Below are positions 27,194-35,845 of a DNA stretch of 40,218 nt, piece by piece. A program made the position numbers and the translations under genes. Position 1 is the stretch's first letter. Each line of letters starts with the position of its first letter. The stretch covers positions 33,188-73,405 of the forward strand of contig NZ_BMIS01000015.1 in assembly GCF_014642675.1 (NCBI RefSeq). Direction: 5' to 3'. Source of the stretch: Nesterenkonia cremea (GTDB taxonomy: Bacteria; Actinomycetota; Actinomycetes; Actinomycetales; Micrococcaceae). Under the pieces are notes generated by a model that did not search any database, was not told the DNA's origin, and worked only from the letters and a program-made list of their open reading frames with translations.

Positions 27194-29191
27194 ATGAGCA
27201 TTCTGCAGACGATCCGGTCTCCGCAGGACCTGTCGAAGCTGAGCGATGAGCAGCTGGTGCGGCTGGCAGAGGAGATCCGCGAGTTCCTCATCGCCAACGT
27301 GTCCCAGACCGGCGGCCACCTGGGCCCCAACCTCGGAGTGGTGGAGCTGACGCTGGCCCTGCACCGCGTCTTCGACTCTCCACGGGACTCGATCATCTTC
27401 GACACCGGCCACCAGTCGTATATCCATAAGCTGGTGACCGGCCGGCAGGACTTCTCTACGCTGCGCCAGCAGAACGGGTTGGCCGGTTATCCTGAGCGTG
27501 CCGAATCGGTGCATGACATCGTGGAGTCCTCCCACGCCTCCTCCTCCCTGTCCTGGGCCGACGGCATCTCCAAGGCTCGGGTGCTCAACGGTGAGGAGGA
27601 CCGTTTCGCAGTGGCCGTCATCGGTGACGGTGCTCTGACCGGCGGCATGGCCTGGGAGGCGATGAACAACATCGCCGCGGACAAGGACCGCCGCGTGGTG
27701 ATCGTGGTCAACGACAACGGCCGCTCCTATGCGCCCACTGTGGGCGGACTGGCCGAGCAGCTGGGCCATCTGCGCCGCGGCTTCCTGGACAAGGTCCGCA
27801 CCCACCGCATCTACGAGCAGACCATGGACGGCACCAAGCAGCGGCTCCGCCACGGCGGCCCGCTGAGCCAGATGGTCTACCGCAGCCTGCATGCTGCGAA
27901 GAAGGGTGCCAAGGACTTCTGGGCGCCCCAGGGCCTCTTCGAGGACCTCGGGATGAAGTACATCGGTCCGGTGGACGGTCACAGCCAGTCTGCGATGGAG
28001 GAGGCACTGTCTGACGCCAAGAACTATGGCGGTCCGGTCATCGTCCACGCCCTCACCGACAAGGGCCGCGGCTATGCTCCGGCCCGCGCCGATGAGAAGG
28101 ACCAGTTCCATGCGGTCGGCGTGATCGATCCGGAGACCGGCGAGCCCGTCTCCAGCGGATCCTCCCGTTCCTGGACCTCTGTGTTCGAGGAGGAGATCAC
28201 AGCCATCGCTGATGAGCGCGAGGACATCGTCGCGCTGACCGGTGCCATGATGATCCCGGTGGGGCTGCGCTCCATGGCCCAGAAGCACCCGGACAGGGTC
28301 TATGACGTGGGCATCGCCGAGCAGCACGCTGTGGCCTCGGCCGCGGGGCTGGCCTACGGCGGGCTGCACCCGGTGGTGGCCGTCTACGCCACCTTCCTCA
28401 ACCGCGCCTTCGATCAGCTGCTGATGGATGTGGCCCTGCACAAGGCCGGAGTGACCCTGGTGCTCGACCGGGCCGGAGTCACCGGTCCTGACGGGCCCAG
28501 TCACCACGGCATGTGGGACCTCTCGCTGCTGCAGATCGTTCCCGGGCTGCAGATCGCCGCACCCCGTGACTCCACCCGCCTGCGGGAGGAGCTGCGCGAG
28601 GCTGTGGCAGTGGATGACGCACCCACTGTGGTTCGGTTCTCCAAGGGCTCGGTCAACGGCGAGATCGAGGCGCTGGAGCGTTTCGAAGACGGCGTCGATG
28701 TCCTGCGCGGTGAGGCTGATGAGGATGGTGCCTACACTGCCGATGTCCTGATCGTCTCCGTGGGCACGATGGGCGAGCTCTCCCTGGACCTGGCCCGCCG
28801 ACTGGAGGATCAGGGGATCAGCTCGACTGTGCTGGATCCCCGCTGGGTCCTGCCCGTGCCGGAGTCGGTGGTCTCCGTGGCCGCCCGCCACCGCCTGGTG
28901 GTCTGCCTGGAGGACGGGGTGAAGGCCGGCGGCGTCGGCTCCCGGATCCGCCAGACCATGCGCGAGGCCGGCGTGGACACCGCGTTGAACGAGGTCGGCC
29001 TGCCCGTCGAGTTCCTGGCCCACGGCAGCCGCGCCCAGGTGCTGGATCGTGTGGGTCTGACCGCCCAGCGGATCGCCCAGGACACTGTGGGACAGGTGCT
29101 CGGCACCAAAGTCCCCTTCGCCCGGCCGCTGCCGGGTGAGGAGCTTCCCACCGGGGAGCTCCCGGTCTTTCATCGAACCAAGGAGTCTTGA
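27194..29191 (+). CDS. dxs: 1-deoxy-D-xylulose-5-phosphate synthase
   Basis: A 665-residue thiamine-diphosphate enzyme that condenses pyruvate and glyceraldehyde 3-phosphate, the first step of the MEP isoprenoid pathway. Signatures seen are [16 protein letters not shown], the ThDP motif [31 protein letters not shown] and the transketolase-like [15 protein letters not shown]. The length is a little above the usual 620-640 because of a C-terminal extension. The start is ATG 27194, apparently leaderless. The stop shares one base with the start of the WGR gene (TGATG), which suggests co-transcription. Confidence 0.97.
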   Translation: MSILQTIRSPQDLSKLSDEQLVRLAEEIREFLIANVSQTGGHLGPNLGVVELTLALHRVFDSPRDSIIFDTGHQSYIHKLVTGRQDFSTLRQQNGLAGYPERAESVHDIVESSHASSSLSWADGISKARVLNGEEDRFAVAVIGDGALTGGMAWEAMNNIAADKDRRVVIVVNDNGRSYAPTVGGLAEQLGHLRRGFLDKVRTHRIYEQTMDGTKQRLRHGGPLSQMVYRSLHAAKKGAKDFWAPQGLFEDLGMKYIGPVDGHSQSAMEEALSDAKNYGGPVIVHALTDKGRGYAPARADEKDQFHAVGVIDPETGEPVSSGSSRSWTSVFEEEITAIADEREDIVALTGAMMIPVGLRSMAQKHPDRVYDVGIAEQHAVASAAGLAYGGLHPVVAVYATFLNRAFDQLLMDVALHKAGVTLVLDRAGVTGPDGPSHHGMWDLSLLQIVPGLQIAAPRDSTRLREELREAVAVDDAPTVVRFSKGSVNGEIEALERFEDGVDVLRGEADEDGAYTADVLIVSVGTMGELSLDLARRLEDQGISSTVLDPRWVLPVPESVVSVAARHRLVVCLEDGVKAGGVGSRIRQTMREAGVDTALNEVGLPVEFLAHGSRAQVLDRVGLTAQRIAQDTVGQVLGTKVPFARPLPGEELPTGELPVFHRTKES

Positions 29192-29685
29192 TGCTCAGTC
29201 TGTTCCGTCGTGATCCCGAGCAGGGTTGGCACTACCGGGAGGCCTGGTACGACGAGAGCGCCGGAGAGTTCGTGGTCCACCACGGCAAGGTCGGCACCAA
29301 CGGGAAGATCACCGCGGAGAAGGCCTCGGCAGAAGAGGCTGACGCATTGGTGGAGTCCTTCGCCGCTCAGTGCGCAGAGGACGGCTACGCAGAGCCCGCG
29401 GCCGAGGAGCTCGGCACGCTGACCGTGGCGTATCCGCTCAAGGGCGCTGAGCCCAATGCCTCGGAGCGCCGCAATGCGAACAGCGTGCATGAGGCCGTGC
29501 TGGTGGCCCTGGCCTGGCGCGGCCTGGGCGCGTTGTCCGACCCTGAGCAGCAGCCGCGCGAGGGCGGGGGACAGGCCCTTGTCATGACCTCGCAGACCGT
29601 GCGCACCAGAAAGGCCGTCGACGCCGCACAGTCGGCCATCAAGCACACCGACGTCCCGCTGTCGAAGGTGGAGATCACCCGCTGA
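29191..29685 (+). CDS. WGR domain-containing protein
   Basis: A 164-residue protein. The N-terminal half looks like a WGR domain (WHYREAWYDESAGEFVVHHGKVGTNG, continuing through the alpha segment ending EDGY at about residue 69). WGR domains occur in PARPs and MolR-type proteins and can bind nucleic acid. The C-terminal half has no recognised domain (it includes ASERRNANSVHEAV). The ATG at 29191 has AGGAG 5 nt upstream and overlaps the dxs stop by one base. No link with isoprenoid synthesis is known; the coupling may be positional. Function unknown. Confidence 0.7.
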   Translation: MLSLFRRDPEQGWHYREAWYDESAGEFVVHHGKVGTNGKITAEKASAEEADALVESFAAQCAEDGYAEPAAEELGTLTVAYPLKGAEPNASERRNANSVHEAVLVALAWRGLGALSDPEQQPREGGGQALVMTSQTVRTRKAVDAAQSAIKHTDVPLSKVEITR

Positions 29686-29719
29686 GGAGCTGAAGCAGGG
29701 TGTGTCTCTGGCCACCCAA

Positions 29720-29737
29720 GCTACCGGTGGGTAGCAT
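29720..29737. promoter_or_regulatory. fadB promoter with overlapping operator-like palindrome
   Basis: GCTACC-GGTG-GGTAGC (29720-29735) is a perfect 6-bp inverted repeat with a 4-nt centre. It overlaps TAGCAT (29732-29737), a -10 box lying 7 nt before ATG 29745. A dimeric repressor bound here would block the promoter. TetR-type fatty-acid regulators use sites of this size; the actual protein is not in the window. Confidence 0.5.
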
Positions 29738-29744
29738 GTGACCT

Positions 29745-31874
29745 ATGGAACATTCTGACTTCAGTGCCTACCGTGATCTTGCCACCGCCTTCGACGATGA
29801 GGTGGTCACCCACAGCAGGGTGGAGGACGTAGAGCTTCCCCAGGGAGCTGGGACCTTCGCCCTGATCCGTCTGGACAATGACAGCCCCAAGCGTCCGAGC
29901 ACGCTGGGCCCCAACTCGCTCATCGAGTTCGGGGAGACGGTGGCCGCTCAGGCCGAGCGTGCACGGGCCGGCGAGATCGTCGGACTGGGTGTCATCGGCA
30001 AGCCGGGATTCCTGGTGGCCGGGGCCGATCTCGGTGCGGTCAACCGCATCGACTCCAAGGACCAGGCGCGTGCCATGGCGGATCTGGGCCACCACGCCTA
30101 TGAGCTGCTGGAAGACTTCCCGGTTCCGACCTTCGCCTTCATCAATGGAACGGCTTTGGGCGGCGGCCTGGAGATCGCCCTGGCCGCGCACTACCGAACC
30201 GTCTCCGAGGAGGCCAAGGCTCTCTCCCTGCCCGAAGCCTTCCTCGGCCTGGTCCCGGGCTGGGGCGGCGTCTACCGCCTGCCGAAGATCATCGGCCCGG
30301 AGGCGGCTGCGCAGGTCATCTTCACCAATGCGCTGAACAACAACAAGACGCTCAAGGGAGCTCAGGCCTACGCACTGGGCATCGCCGATGCTCTGTTCGG
30401 CGCCGACACCTTCCTGGAGGAGTCGCTGACCTTCGCGGCACAGGTGATCAGTCAGGACTCCGCCGCCATCGGCGCGCTGACCGCACACCGGGAGCGGGAC
30501 CACTCCGAGGCCGCCTGGGAGCGAGGCCTCGCCGCCGCACAGAAGGCAGTGGCCTCCAAGACCGGTGACTCCGCCCCGGCGCCCAAGCGCGCACTGGAGC
30601 TCTTCGAGGCTGGCCGCCGCCGCAGCCGCGCCGAAGAGCGTCGGGAGGAGGTCGCGGCGTTGGGCGACCTCATGGTCACCGATGAGTTTGCCAATACGGT
30701 CTACGCCTTCCTGGAGCTGGTGCAGAAGCGGGCCAAGCGCCCCGCCGGAGTGCCTGAGGCCCAGCCGCGACCGCTGAAGAAGGTCGGCGTCGTGGGTGCA
30801 GGTCTGATGGCCTCCCAACTGGCCATGGTCTTCGCCCAGAAGCTGCAGGTGCCGGTGGTCATCAGCGATGTCGACCAGGCGCGCGTGGACAAGGGGGTGG
30901 ACTACATCCGCGGACAGGCGAAGAAGCTGGCCGAGAAGGGGCGCATCTCCGTGGAGCAGGCCGAGGGTCTGAGCTCCCTGGTCACCGGTTCGGTGGACAA
31001 GAGCGTCTACGCCGATGCCGACTTCGTCATCGAGGCGGTCTTCGAGGAGATCGGTGTGAAGAAGCAGGTCTTCGCCGAGCTGGAGGAGATCGTCTCTCCG
31101 GAGGCGATCCTGGCCACGAACACCTCCTCGCTGTCGGTCACTGAGATGGCCGCCGATCTGAAGCATCCGGACCGGGTCATCGGCTTCCACTTCTTCAATC
31201 CGGTGGCGGTCATGCCGCTGATCGAGATCGCCCGCACCCCGCAGACCGCTGATGAGCCCATCGCCACGGCATTCCAGCTGGCGGCCGATCTGCGCAAGAC
31301 TCCGGTGCTCAGCCGCGACTCCACCGCCTTCGTGGTCAACCGCGTGCTGCTGCGGCTGATGGCCGAGGTGCAGAAGGCCTTCGACGAAGGCACCGATGCC
31401 GAGACCGCCGACGGCGCCCTGGGTCCGATCGGGCTGCCGATGAGCCCCTTCACCCTGCTGGCCATGGTGGGCGTCCCGGTGGCTCAGCACGTCACTGAGT
31501 CTCTGCAGGCATCCTTCGGCGACCGCTTCTACGTCTCGGAGAACCTGCAGCGCCTCATCGACAACGGGGTGACCGAGATCTGGAGCCGTCAGGAGGACGG
31601 CTCGGTCGCCATCAATGACTCCACGCGTGAGCTGCTGCCACAGGGACAGACCCGGCGCAGCGCCGAGGAGATCCTGACCACTGTCCAGGACGCCCTGGCC
31701 GAGGAGATCGGCCTGCTGCTCCAGGAGGACGTGGTGGCCTCGCCCAAGGACGTGGACCTCTGCATGATCCTCGGCGCCGGGTGGCCCATGCACCGCGGCG
31801 GCATCACGCCCTATCTGGACCAGTGCGGAGCCAGCGAGCGGGTCAACGGACGCCGCTTCGACGCCGCCGTGTGA
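29745..31874 (+). CDS. fadB: FadB-like 3-hydroxyacyl-CoA dehydrogenase / enoyl-CoA hydratase
   Basis: A 709-residue bifunctional beta-oxidation enzyme. The N-terminal enoyl-CoA hydratase domain (about 1-190) has NGTALGGGLEIALAAHYR and LPEAFLGLVPGWGG, with both catalytic glutamates. The dehydrogenase NAD-binding domain starts at about 346 (KKVGVVGAGLMASQ) and keeps the catalytic histidine in IGFHFFNPVAVMP; the C-terminal dehydrogenase domain follows. It hydrates trans-2-enoyl-CoA and oxidises the 3-hydroxyacyl-CoA. The usual thiolase partner (FadA) is not adjacent. The start is ATG 29745, apparently leaderless, under a palindromic operator. Confidence 0.93.
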   Translation: MEHSDFSAYRDLATAFDDEVVTHSRVEDVELPQGAGTFALIRLDNDSPKRPSTLGPNSLIEFGETVAAQAERARAGEIVGLGVIGKPGFLVAGADLGAVNRIDSKDQARAMADLGHHAYELLEDFPVPTFAFINGTALGGGLEIALAAHYRTVSEEAKALSLPEAFLGLVPGWGGVYRLPKIIGPEAAAQVIFTNALNNNKTLKGAQAYALGIADALFGADTFLEESLTFAAQVISQDSAAIGALTAHRERDHSEAAWERGLAAAQKAVASKTGDSAPAPKRALELFEAGRRRSRAEERREEVAALGDLMVTDEFANTVYAFLELVQKRAKRPAGVPEAQPRPLKKVGVVGAGLMASQLAMVFAQKLQVPVVISDVDQARVDKGVDYIRGQAKKLAEKGRISVEQAEGLSSLVTGSVDKSVYADADFVIEAVFEEIGVKKQVFAELEEIVSPEAILATNTSSLSVTEMAADLKHPDRVIGFHFFNPVAVMPLIEIARTPQTADEPIATAFQLAADLRKTPVLSRDSTAFVVNRVLLRLMAEVQKAFDEGTDAETADGALGPIGLPMSPFTLLAMVGVPVAQHVTESLQASFGDRFYVSENLQRLIDNGVTEIWSRQEDGSVAINDSTRELLPQGQTRRSAEEILTTVQDALAEEIGLLLQEDVVASPKDVDLCMILGAGWPMHRGGITPYLDQCGASERVNGRRFDAAV

Positions 31875-31899
31875 CGGCCGTGTGATCCCGGTGCTTCTG

Positions 31900-31925
31900 C
31901 GCCCGCGGCCCTTCGGCCGCGGGCG
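31900..31925 (+). terminator. fadB terminator adjoining the Rieske promoter
   Basis: A perfect 11-bp GC-rich stem (CGCCCGCGGCC with its complement) closes a CTTC loop. Its last base is directly next to the TAGAAT -10 box of the next gene, so the hairpin covers that promoter's spacer. Confidence 0.7.
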
Positions 31926-31931
31926 TAGAAT
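31926..31931 (+). promoter_or_regulatory. Rieske gene -10 element, leaderless
   Basis: TAGAAT lies 6 nt before GTG 31938. No Shine-Dalgarno is seen. Confidence 0.5.
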
Positions 31932-31937
31932 ACCGGG

Positions 31938-32381
31938 GTGTCTTCCTCCTGCTGCTCACGCCGATCCTTCGTCCGTACCACCGCCGCCGCAGGGCTGACC
32001 GGCACCTCGGGGCTGGCGCTGAACGCCTGCCAGACCGATGCCCTGGCCGAGGAGGAATCGGCGCCGGCCACCCATGAGGGCTCCACCTGGGAGACCCTGG
32101 TGTCTGCCGAGGATCTCCCCGTGGGGGAGACCGGCCGGGCCCAGACCGGTGAGCATGAGCTGCTGCTGTATCGGGCCTCCGAGGAGGAGGTCCACGTCTT
32201 CTCCAATGTCTGCACCCACGAGGGCTGTGCGGTGGATGCCCAGGAGGATCGCTTCCACTGCCCCTGCCACGGCTCGGTGTATCAGCTGGAGGACGGCGTG
32301 CCGTACGGCGGTCCCGCCCGCGAGCCGCTGACCCGCTTCACCGCTGAGATCGACGAGGGCGAGATCCGCGTCCTGGTCTGA
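31938..32381 (+). CDS. Exported Rieske 2Fe-2S protein
   Basis: A 147-residue protein. The N-terminus has a twin-arginine signal (SRRSFVRT, then a hydrophobic stretch) ending in LNAC, a possible lipobox with C31, so it may be a Tat-exported lipoprotein. The Rieske domain carries CTHEGC (92-97) and CPCHGS (108-113): ligands C92, H94, C108 and H111, with C97 and C110 placed for the structural disulfide of high-potential Rieske proteins. It would shuttle electrons at the outer face of the membrane; partner unknown. The start is GTG 31938. It is convergent with rnd (4-nt gap). Confidence 0.88.
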   Translation: MSSSCCSRRSFVRTTAAAGLTGTSGLALNACQTDALAEEESAPATHEGSTWETLVSAEDLPVGETGRAQTGEHELLLYRASEEEVHVFSNVCTHEGCAVDAQEDRFHCPCHGSVYQLEDGVPYGGPAREPLTRFTAEIDEGEIRVLV

Positions 32382-32385
32382 GCCG

Positions 32386-33627
32386 TCAGACGGCGTCCAT
32401 CGGATCCGGATCCAACAGCGCCACCGCGACCACGGCGGCCGCCTGCTCCACCTGCCACGGCCGCGCGCCCAGCTCAGTCAGCGCGGCATTCACCGAGTCC
32501 AGGTCGATCTGCTCCGGGGGAGTCCAGCAGAGCTGCTTGAGCACTGCGGGGGTCAGCAGCGTCTCCGGCATGACCTCGAGCTGCTCAGCACGGTGGGTCA
32601 GCCAGGCGCGCGCCGTCCGATACTGCCGATAGGCCAGCGGATTGCGGTCCTTCCAGGAGCGCGGAGGCGGCGGACCGCCGCTGCGGCGCTGCTGTTCCGG
32701 CATGTCCTGGGTGGAGGATCCGGTCTTGATCGCCCGCAGCCAGCGCGGCGCCTCACGCTTGGCCGCACGGCCGTGGAAGCCGTTGACCGAAAGCAGCTGA
32801 GGGACAGTGCGCGGCAGAGCATCGGCGGCTGCGATCAGCGCCGAATCGGGCAGGATATGCCCCGGGGCCACATCCTTCTTCTCGGCCAGTGACTCGCGGG
32901 CGAACCACAGCTCCCGCAGCACAGCCAGCTTCCGCGGGTTCTTCAGCTTGTTGACGCCGCTGGTCTTGCGCCAGCGCTCCTTGCGTGGGACCACCGCCGG
33001 ACGGTGCGTCCGGGCGTACTCGAACTCCTGAGCAGCCCACTCGGCCTTGCGCTGCTCGGCGAGCAGTGCGGTCAGCTTCTCCCGCAGCGGGATCAGCAGC
33101 TCCACATCCAGTGCCGCATAGCGCAGCCAGTCCTTGGGCAGCGGGCGGGTGGACCAGTCGGCGGCGGAATGCTCCTTAGCCAGCCGCACGCCCATCAGGT
33201 TCTCGACGACGGCGCCCAGGCCCACCTTGGGCAGCCCGGCCAGACGCGCGGCCAGCTCCGTGTCGAAGAGCGCATGGGGGCTCATGCCCAGCTCCGCGAG
33301 GCAGGGCAGGTCCTGGGTGGCGGCGTGGAGGATCCATTCCGCATCGCCCAGAGCCTTCTGCAGCGGGGCCAGCGTGTCGAAGGGCTCGGGGTCCACCAGC
33401 CACAGGCCGGAGCCCTCGCGCTTGAGCTGGACCAGGAAGGCGCGCTGTCCATAGCGGAAGCCGGAGGCGCGTTCGGCGTCGATGGCCACCGGACCGGTGC
33501 CGACTGCCAGCGCCTCGGCGCAACGCTTCAGGCCCCGGTCGGTGTCGATGACGAAGGGCACGCCGTCCTCAGGCTCGGTGAGCAGAGGCGGGAGCTCTTC
33601 CTGCGATTGTTCGGTGTTCTCTGACAT
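32386..33627 (-). CDS. rnd: Ribonuclease D-like 3'-5' exonuclease with HRDC domain
   Basis: A 413-residue DEDD-type exonuclease. Exo motif I is AIDAERASGFRYG (D50, E52), motif II lies in the WILHAATQDLPCL region, and motif III is YAALDVELL, giving the metal-binding acidic set. An HRDC domain follows at about 215-290. It would trim RNA 3' ends (tRNA maturation or decay). The gene lies 7 nt downstream of DUF3000; a GAGGAG inside the DUF3000 3' end is its possible ribosome site, 14 nt from the ATG. The DUF3000-rnd pair is conserved in Micrococcales. Confidence 0.9.
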   Translation of the reverse strand: MSENTEQSQEELPPLLTEPEDGVPFVIDTDRGLKRCAEALAVGTGPVAIDAERASGFRYGQRAFLVQLKREGSGLWLVDPEPFDTLAPLQKALGDAEWILHAATQDLPCLAELGMSPHALFDTELAARLAGLPKVGLGAVVENLMGVRLAKEHSAADWSTRPLPKDWLRYAALDVELLIPLREKLTALLAEQRKAEWAAQEFEYARTHRPAVVPRKERWRKTSGVNKLKNPRKLAVLRELWFARESLAEKKDVAPGHILPDSALIAAADALPRTVPQLLSVNGFHGRAAKREAPRWLRAIKTGSSTQDMPEQQRRSGGPPPPRSWKDRNPLAYRQYRTARAWLTHRAEQLEVMPETLLTPAVLKQLCWTPPEQIDLDSVNAALTELGARPWQVEQAAAVVAVALLDPDPMDAV

Positions 33628-33634
33628 CAGGGTG

Positions 33635-34327
33635 TCAGCTTCTCCTCACGTGGGGCAGCGCCACGACGCCGTCGGGCAGCGGCGGCAGCCCGGCGAAGGA
33701 GCAGACCATATCCGCCCACGCCTCGAGGTGGGAGTCGAATCGAGTGCCCGTGGGCGTCCAGGAGGCGCGCAGCTCGACGTCGTTGCTGGCCTGCCGGTCC
33801 TCCAAGCTGCCGAAGCTCTCGGAGAGGATTCGGGTGGCCGTGCCGCCGGCGCGGCTGTACTCCACGCCGTGCTGGGCCAGAGAGTCGGAGAGCCAGGTCC
33901 AGGCCACTGAGGCCAGCAGCGGATCATTGCCCATCTCGGGTTCCAGCTCGGCCTTGATGTAGATGACCACACGGAAGGTTCCGCCCCAGGCCTCCTGGCC
34001 CTCTGGATCGTGAAGCAGGATGAACCGGCCGGTGGCCAGCAGCTCATCCTCATTGGGGGCGGGGCGCAGTCGTGCCACCGGGTGGCTTCCGGGCGCTGTG
34101 GCGGCCGGGTCCCTCACCTCTGCGCGCAGGGCGACAGCGTAGGGGGCCAGCTTGGACGGGGCCGGAGTCTCCTCCACCAGCGCCTCGGAGCGGGGTGCGG
34201 CCCGCCGCAGGTCACCCAGGGCGGTCAGGAAGGACTGCGGCAGCCTTTCGAGGCCGGAGGCGCCTGTCTGGTCGCCCCGGCCTGCCGCGTCGCCGAAGCC
34301 GCGGTGCATGGGACCGATTGCTGTCAC
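33635..34327 (-). CDS. DUF3000 family protein
   Basis: A 230-residue soluble protein of the actinobacterial DUF3000 family, with APYAVALRAEV, GRFILLHDPEGQEAWGGTFRVV and SVAWTWLSDSLAQHGVEYS as family landmarks. No catalytic motif is visible and the function is unknown. It starts at GTG 34327 with TAGGCT 6 nt upstream, probably leaderless, and is followed by rnd at 7 nt, which suggests a role linked to RNA metabolism, by association only. About 45 N-terminal residues are less conserved in appearance. Confidence 0.88.
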   Translation of the reverse strand: MTAIGPMHRGFGDAAGRGDQTGASGLERLPQSFLTALGDLRRAAPRSEALVEETPAPSKLAPYAVALRAEVRDPAATAPGSHPVARLRPAPNEDELLATGRFILLHDPEGQEAWGGTFRVVIYIKAELEPEMGNDPLLASVAWTWLSDSLAQHGVEYSRAGGTATRILSESFGSLEDRQASNDVELRASWTPTGTRFDSHLEAWADMVCSFAGLPPLPDGVVALPHVRRS

Positions 34328-34333
34328 GGTTCC

Positions 34334-34339
34334 AGCCTA
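34334..34339 (-). promoter_or_regulatory. DUF3000-rnd -10 element, leaderless
   Basis: TAGGCT on the minus strand lies 6 nt before GTG 34327, in the 35-nt gap after ltaE. Confidence 0.5.
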
Positions 34340-34362
34340 GGAATCCTTCTGAGAATGATGTG

Positions 34363-35436
34363 CTAGGCGCGCCGTGCGGCGCCCTCAGCGACTCTGACCA
34401 ATGCCTCGATCTCTGCGTCCTCGGTGGAGAAGGAGCACATCAGGCGCAGCACCGGGTTCCCGCTGGGCGCGGTCTCCCAGACATGGGCCAGATACCTGCT
34501 CTGGATGGCCTCGGCGATCTGTGCGGGCACCTCTGGGAAGACCGCGTTGACCTCGGTGGGCCGGGCAAGGCTCACACCCTCGATCTGCGCCAGTTGCTCA
34601 CCGAGCCGGTGCGCCTGCGCGTTGGCATGTCCGGCGTTGCGCCGCCACAGATCTGTGCCGAAGAGCGCGTTCAGCTGGGCGGAGACATAGCGCTGCTTGC
34701 TGGCCAGCTGCATGGAGTATTTGCGGATGAAGCTCAGTCCCGGCACCTTCTCCGGACGGATGGCCACCACAGCCTCGGCTGCCATGGCGCCGTTCTTGGT
34801 GCCGCCCAGGCTCAGCACGTCCACTCCGAGCTCCGTGGTCAGCTCGCCCAGCGAGGTGCTCAGAGCGGCAGCGGCGTTGGAGATCCGCGAGCCGTCCATA
34901 TGCACGGCCATGCCCAGCCGGTGCGCCTCATCGGCCAGGGCGGCGATCTCCTCCACGGAGTAGAGGGTCCCCAGCTCAGTGGACTGGGTCAGCGTGACCG
35001 CCAGTGGCTGGGCGGCATGGACGAAGTCGAGATCCTCAGCCGCCGCGCGGATGCTCTCCGGGGTGAGCTTGCCGTCCTCAGCGGGCTGGGGGAGCAGCTT
35101 CAGGCCCAGCCGCTCCGGAGCTCCGCCCTCATCGGTGTTCACATGGGCGATCTGCGTGCAGACCGCCGCGCCCCACCGGGGCAGCAGGGCCTGCAGGGAC
35201 ACCACGTTGGCCCCGGTTCCGTTGAACACAGGCAGGATCTCCGCCTGGGGGCCGAAGTGCTCCCGAGCGGTCTCGCGCAGAGTCGCCGTGCCGGCGTCGT
35301 CCCCATAGGGCAGCTCGGAGCCGGAGTTCTGGGCCGTCAGCGCGGTCATGATCTCCTCGGAGACTCCGGAGACGTTGTCGGAGGCGAAGCTGGCGTCCAG
35401 CGGGGTGTGCTCAGCGGGGCTGGAGCGCTCGCTCAT
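34363..35436 (-). CDS. ltaE: Threonine aldolase family protein (low-specificity L-threonine aldolase)
   Basis: A 357-residue PLP enzyme of the beta-eliminating lyase family. It has SDNVSGVSEEIM near the N-terminus, VFNGTGANVVSLQ for cofactor binding, HMDGSR (D181) and the PLP lysine K214 in LSLGGTKNGA. It would split L-threonine or allo-threonine to glycine and acetaldehyde. Its start overlaps the msrB stop (ATGA), so the two are coupled. The reason for pairing with methionine sulfoxide reductase is not evident. The stop TAG is followed by the DUF3000 promoter. Confidence 0.92.
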   Translation of the reverse strand: MSERSSPAEHTPLDASFASDNVSGVSEEIMTALTAQNSGSELPYGDDAGTATLRETAREHFGPQAEILPVFNGTGANVVSLQALLPRWGAAVCTQIAHVNTDEGGAPERLGLKLLPQPAEDGKLTPESIRAAAEDLDFVHAAQPLAVTLTQSTELGTLYSVEEIAALADEAHRLGMAVHMDGSRISNAAAALSTSLGELTTELGVDVLSLGGTKNGAMAAEAVVAIRPEKVPGLSFIRKYSMQLASKQRYVSAQLNALFGTDLWRRNAGHANAQAHRLGEQLAQIEGVSLARPTEVNAVFPEVPAQIAEAIQSRYLAHVWETAPSGNPVLRLMCSFSTEDAEIEALVRVAEGAARRA

Positions 35437-35828
35437 GCACCGTCCTCGTCGAAGGTCATAGAGATGGAATTGATGCAGTACCGCTGATCGGTGGGCGTTC
35501 CGAAGCCCTCGCCGGAGAAGACGTGGCCAAGGTGGGAGTCGCAGCTGCCGCAGCGGACCTCCACGCGCTCCATGCCCAGGCTGGTGTCCTTCAGATACGT
35601 CACATTCGCGTCATCCGCGGGCTGATAGAAGCTCGGCCAGCCGCAGCGCGCGTCGAACTTCGTCTCCGAGGTGAAGAGCACGGCGCCGCAGGCGCGGCAC
35701 CGGTAGGTGCCTGCGTGCTCGTTGTCCCAGTACTCGCCGGTGAAGGGGCGTTCTGTCCCGGCCTGACGCAGGACCTGAAATTCCTCGGGGGAGAGTCGCT
35801 TCTGCCATTCCTCGTCACTGATCTGCAT
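35433..35828 (-). CDS. msrB: Peptide-methionine (R)-S-oxide reductase
   Basis: A 131-residue MsrB that repairs methionine-R-sulfoxide in proteins. The four zinc cysteines are present (CRAC at 44-47 and CGSC at 93-96), the catalytic cysteine is C118 (QRYCINSISM) and a recycling cysteine C62 lies in RCGWPSF. The length is typical. The start is ATG 35828, and TAGAAT 6 nt upstream suggests a leaderless message. That -10 box occupies almost the same bases as the -10 of the divergent hydrolase gene. It forms an operon with ltaE. Confidence 0.96.
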   Translation of the reverse strand: MQISDEEWQKRLSPEEFQVLRQAGTERPFTGEYWDNEHAGTYRCRACGAVLFTSETKFDARCGWPSFYQPADDANVTYLKDTSLGMERVEVRCGSCDSHLGHVFSGEGFGTPTDQRYCINSISMTFDEDGA

Positions 35829-35833
35829 ATGCC

Positions 35834-35840
35834 TATTCTA
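35834..35840. promoter_or_regulatory. Overlapping divergent -10 boxes of msrB and hydrolase gene
   Basis: The 7 bp TATTCTA give TATTCT on the plus strand (6 nt before ATG 35846) and TAGAAT on the minus strand (6 nt before ATG 35828). Both starts would be leaderless, and each promoter's -35 would lie inside the other gene, so only one polymerase can bind at a time. Confidence 0.55.
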
Positions 35841-35845
35841 CTTCT

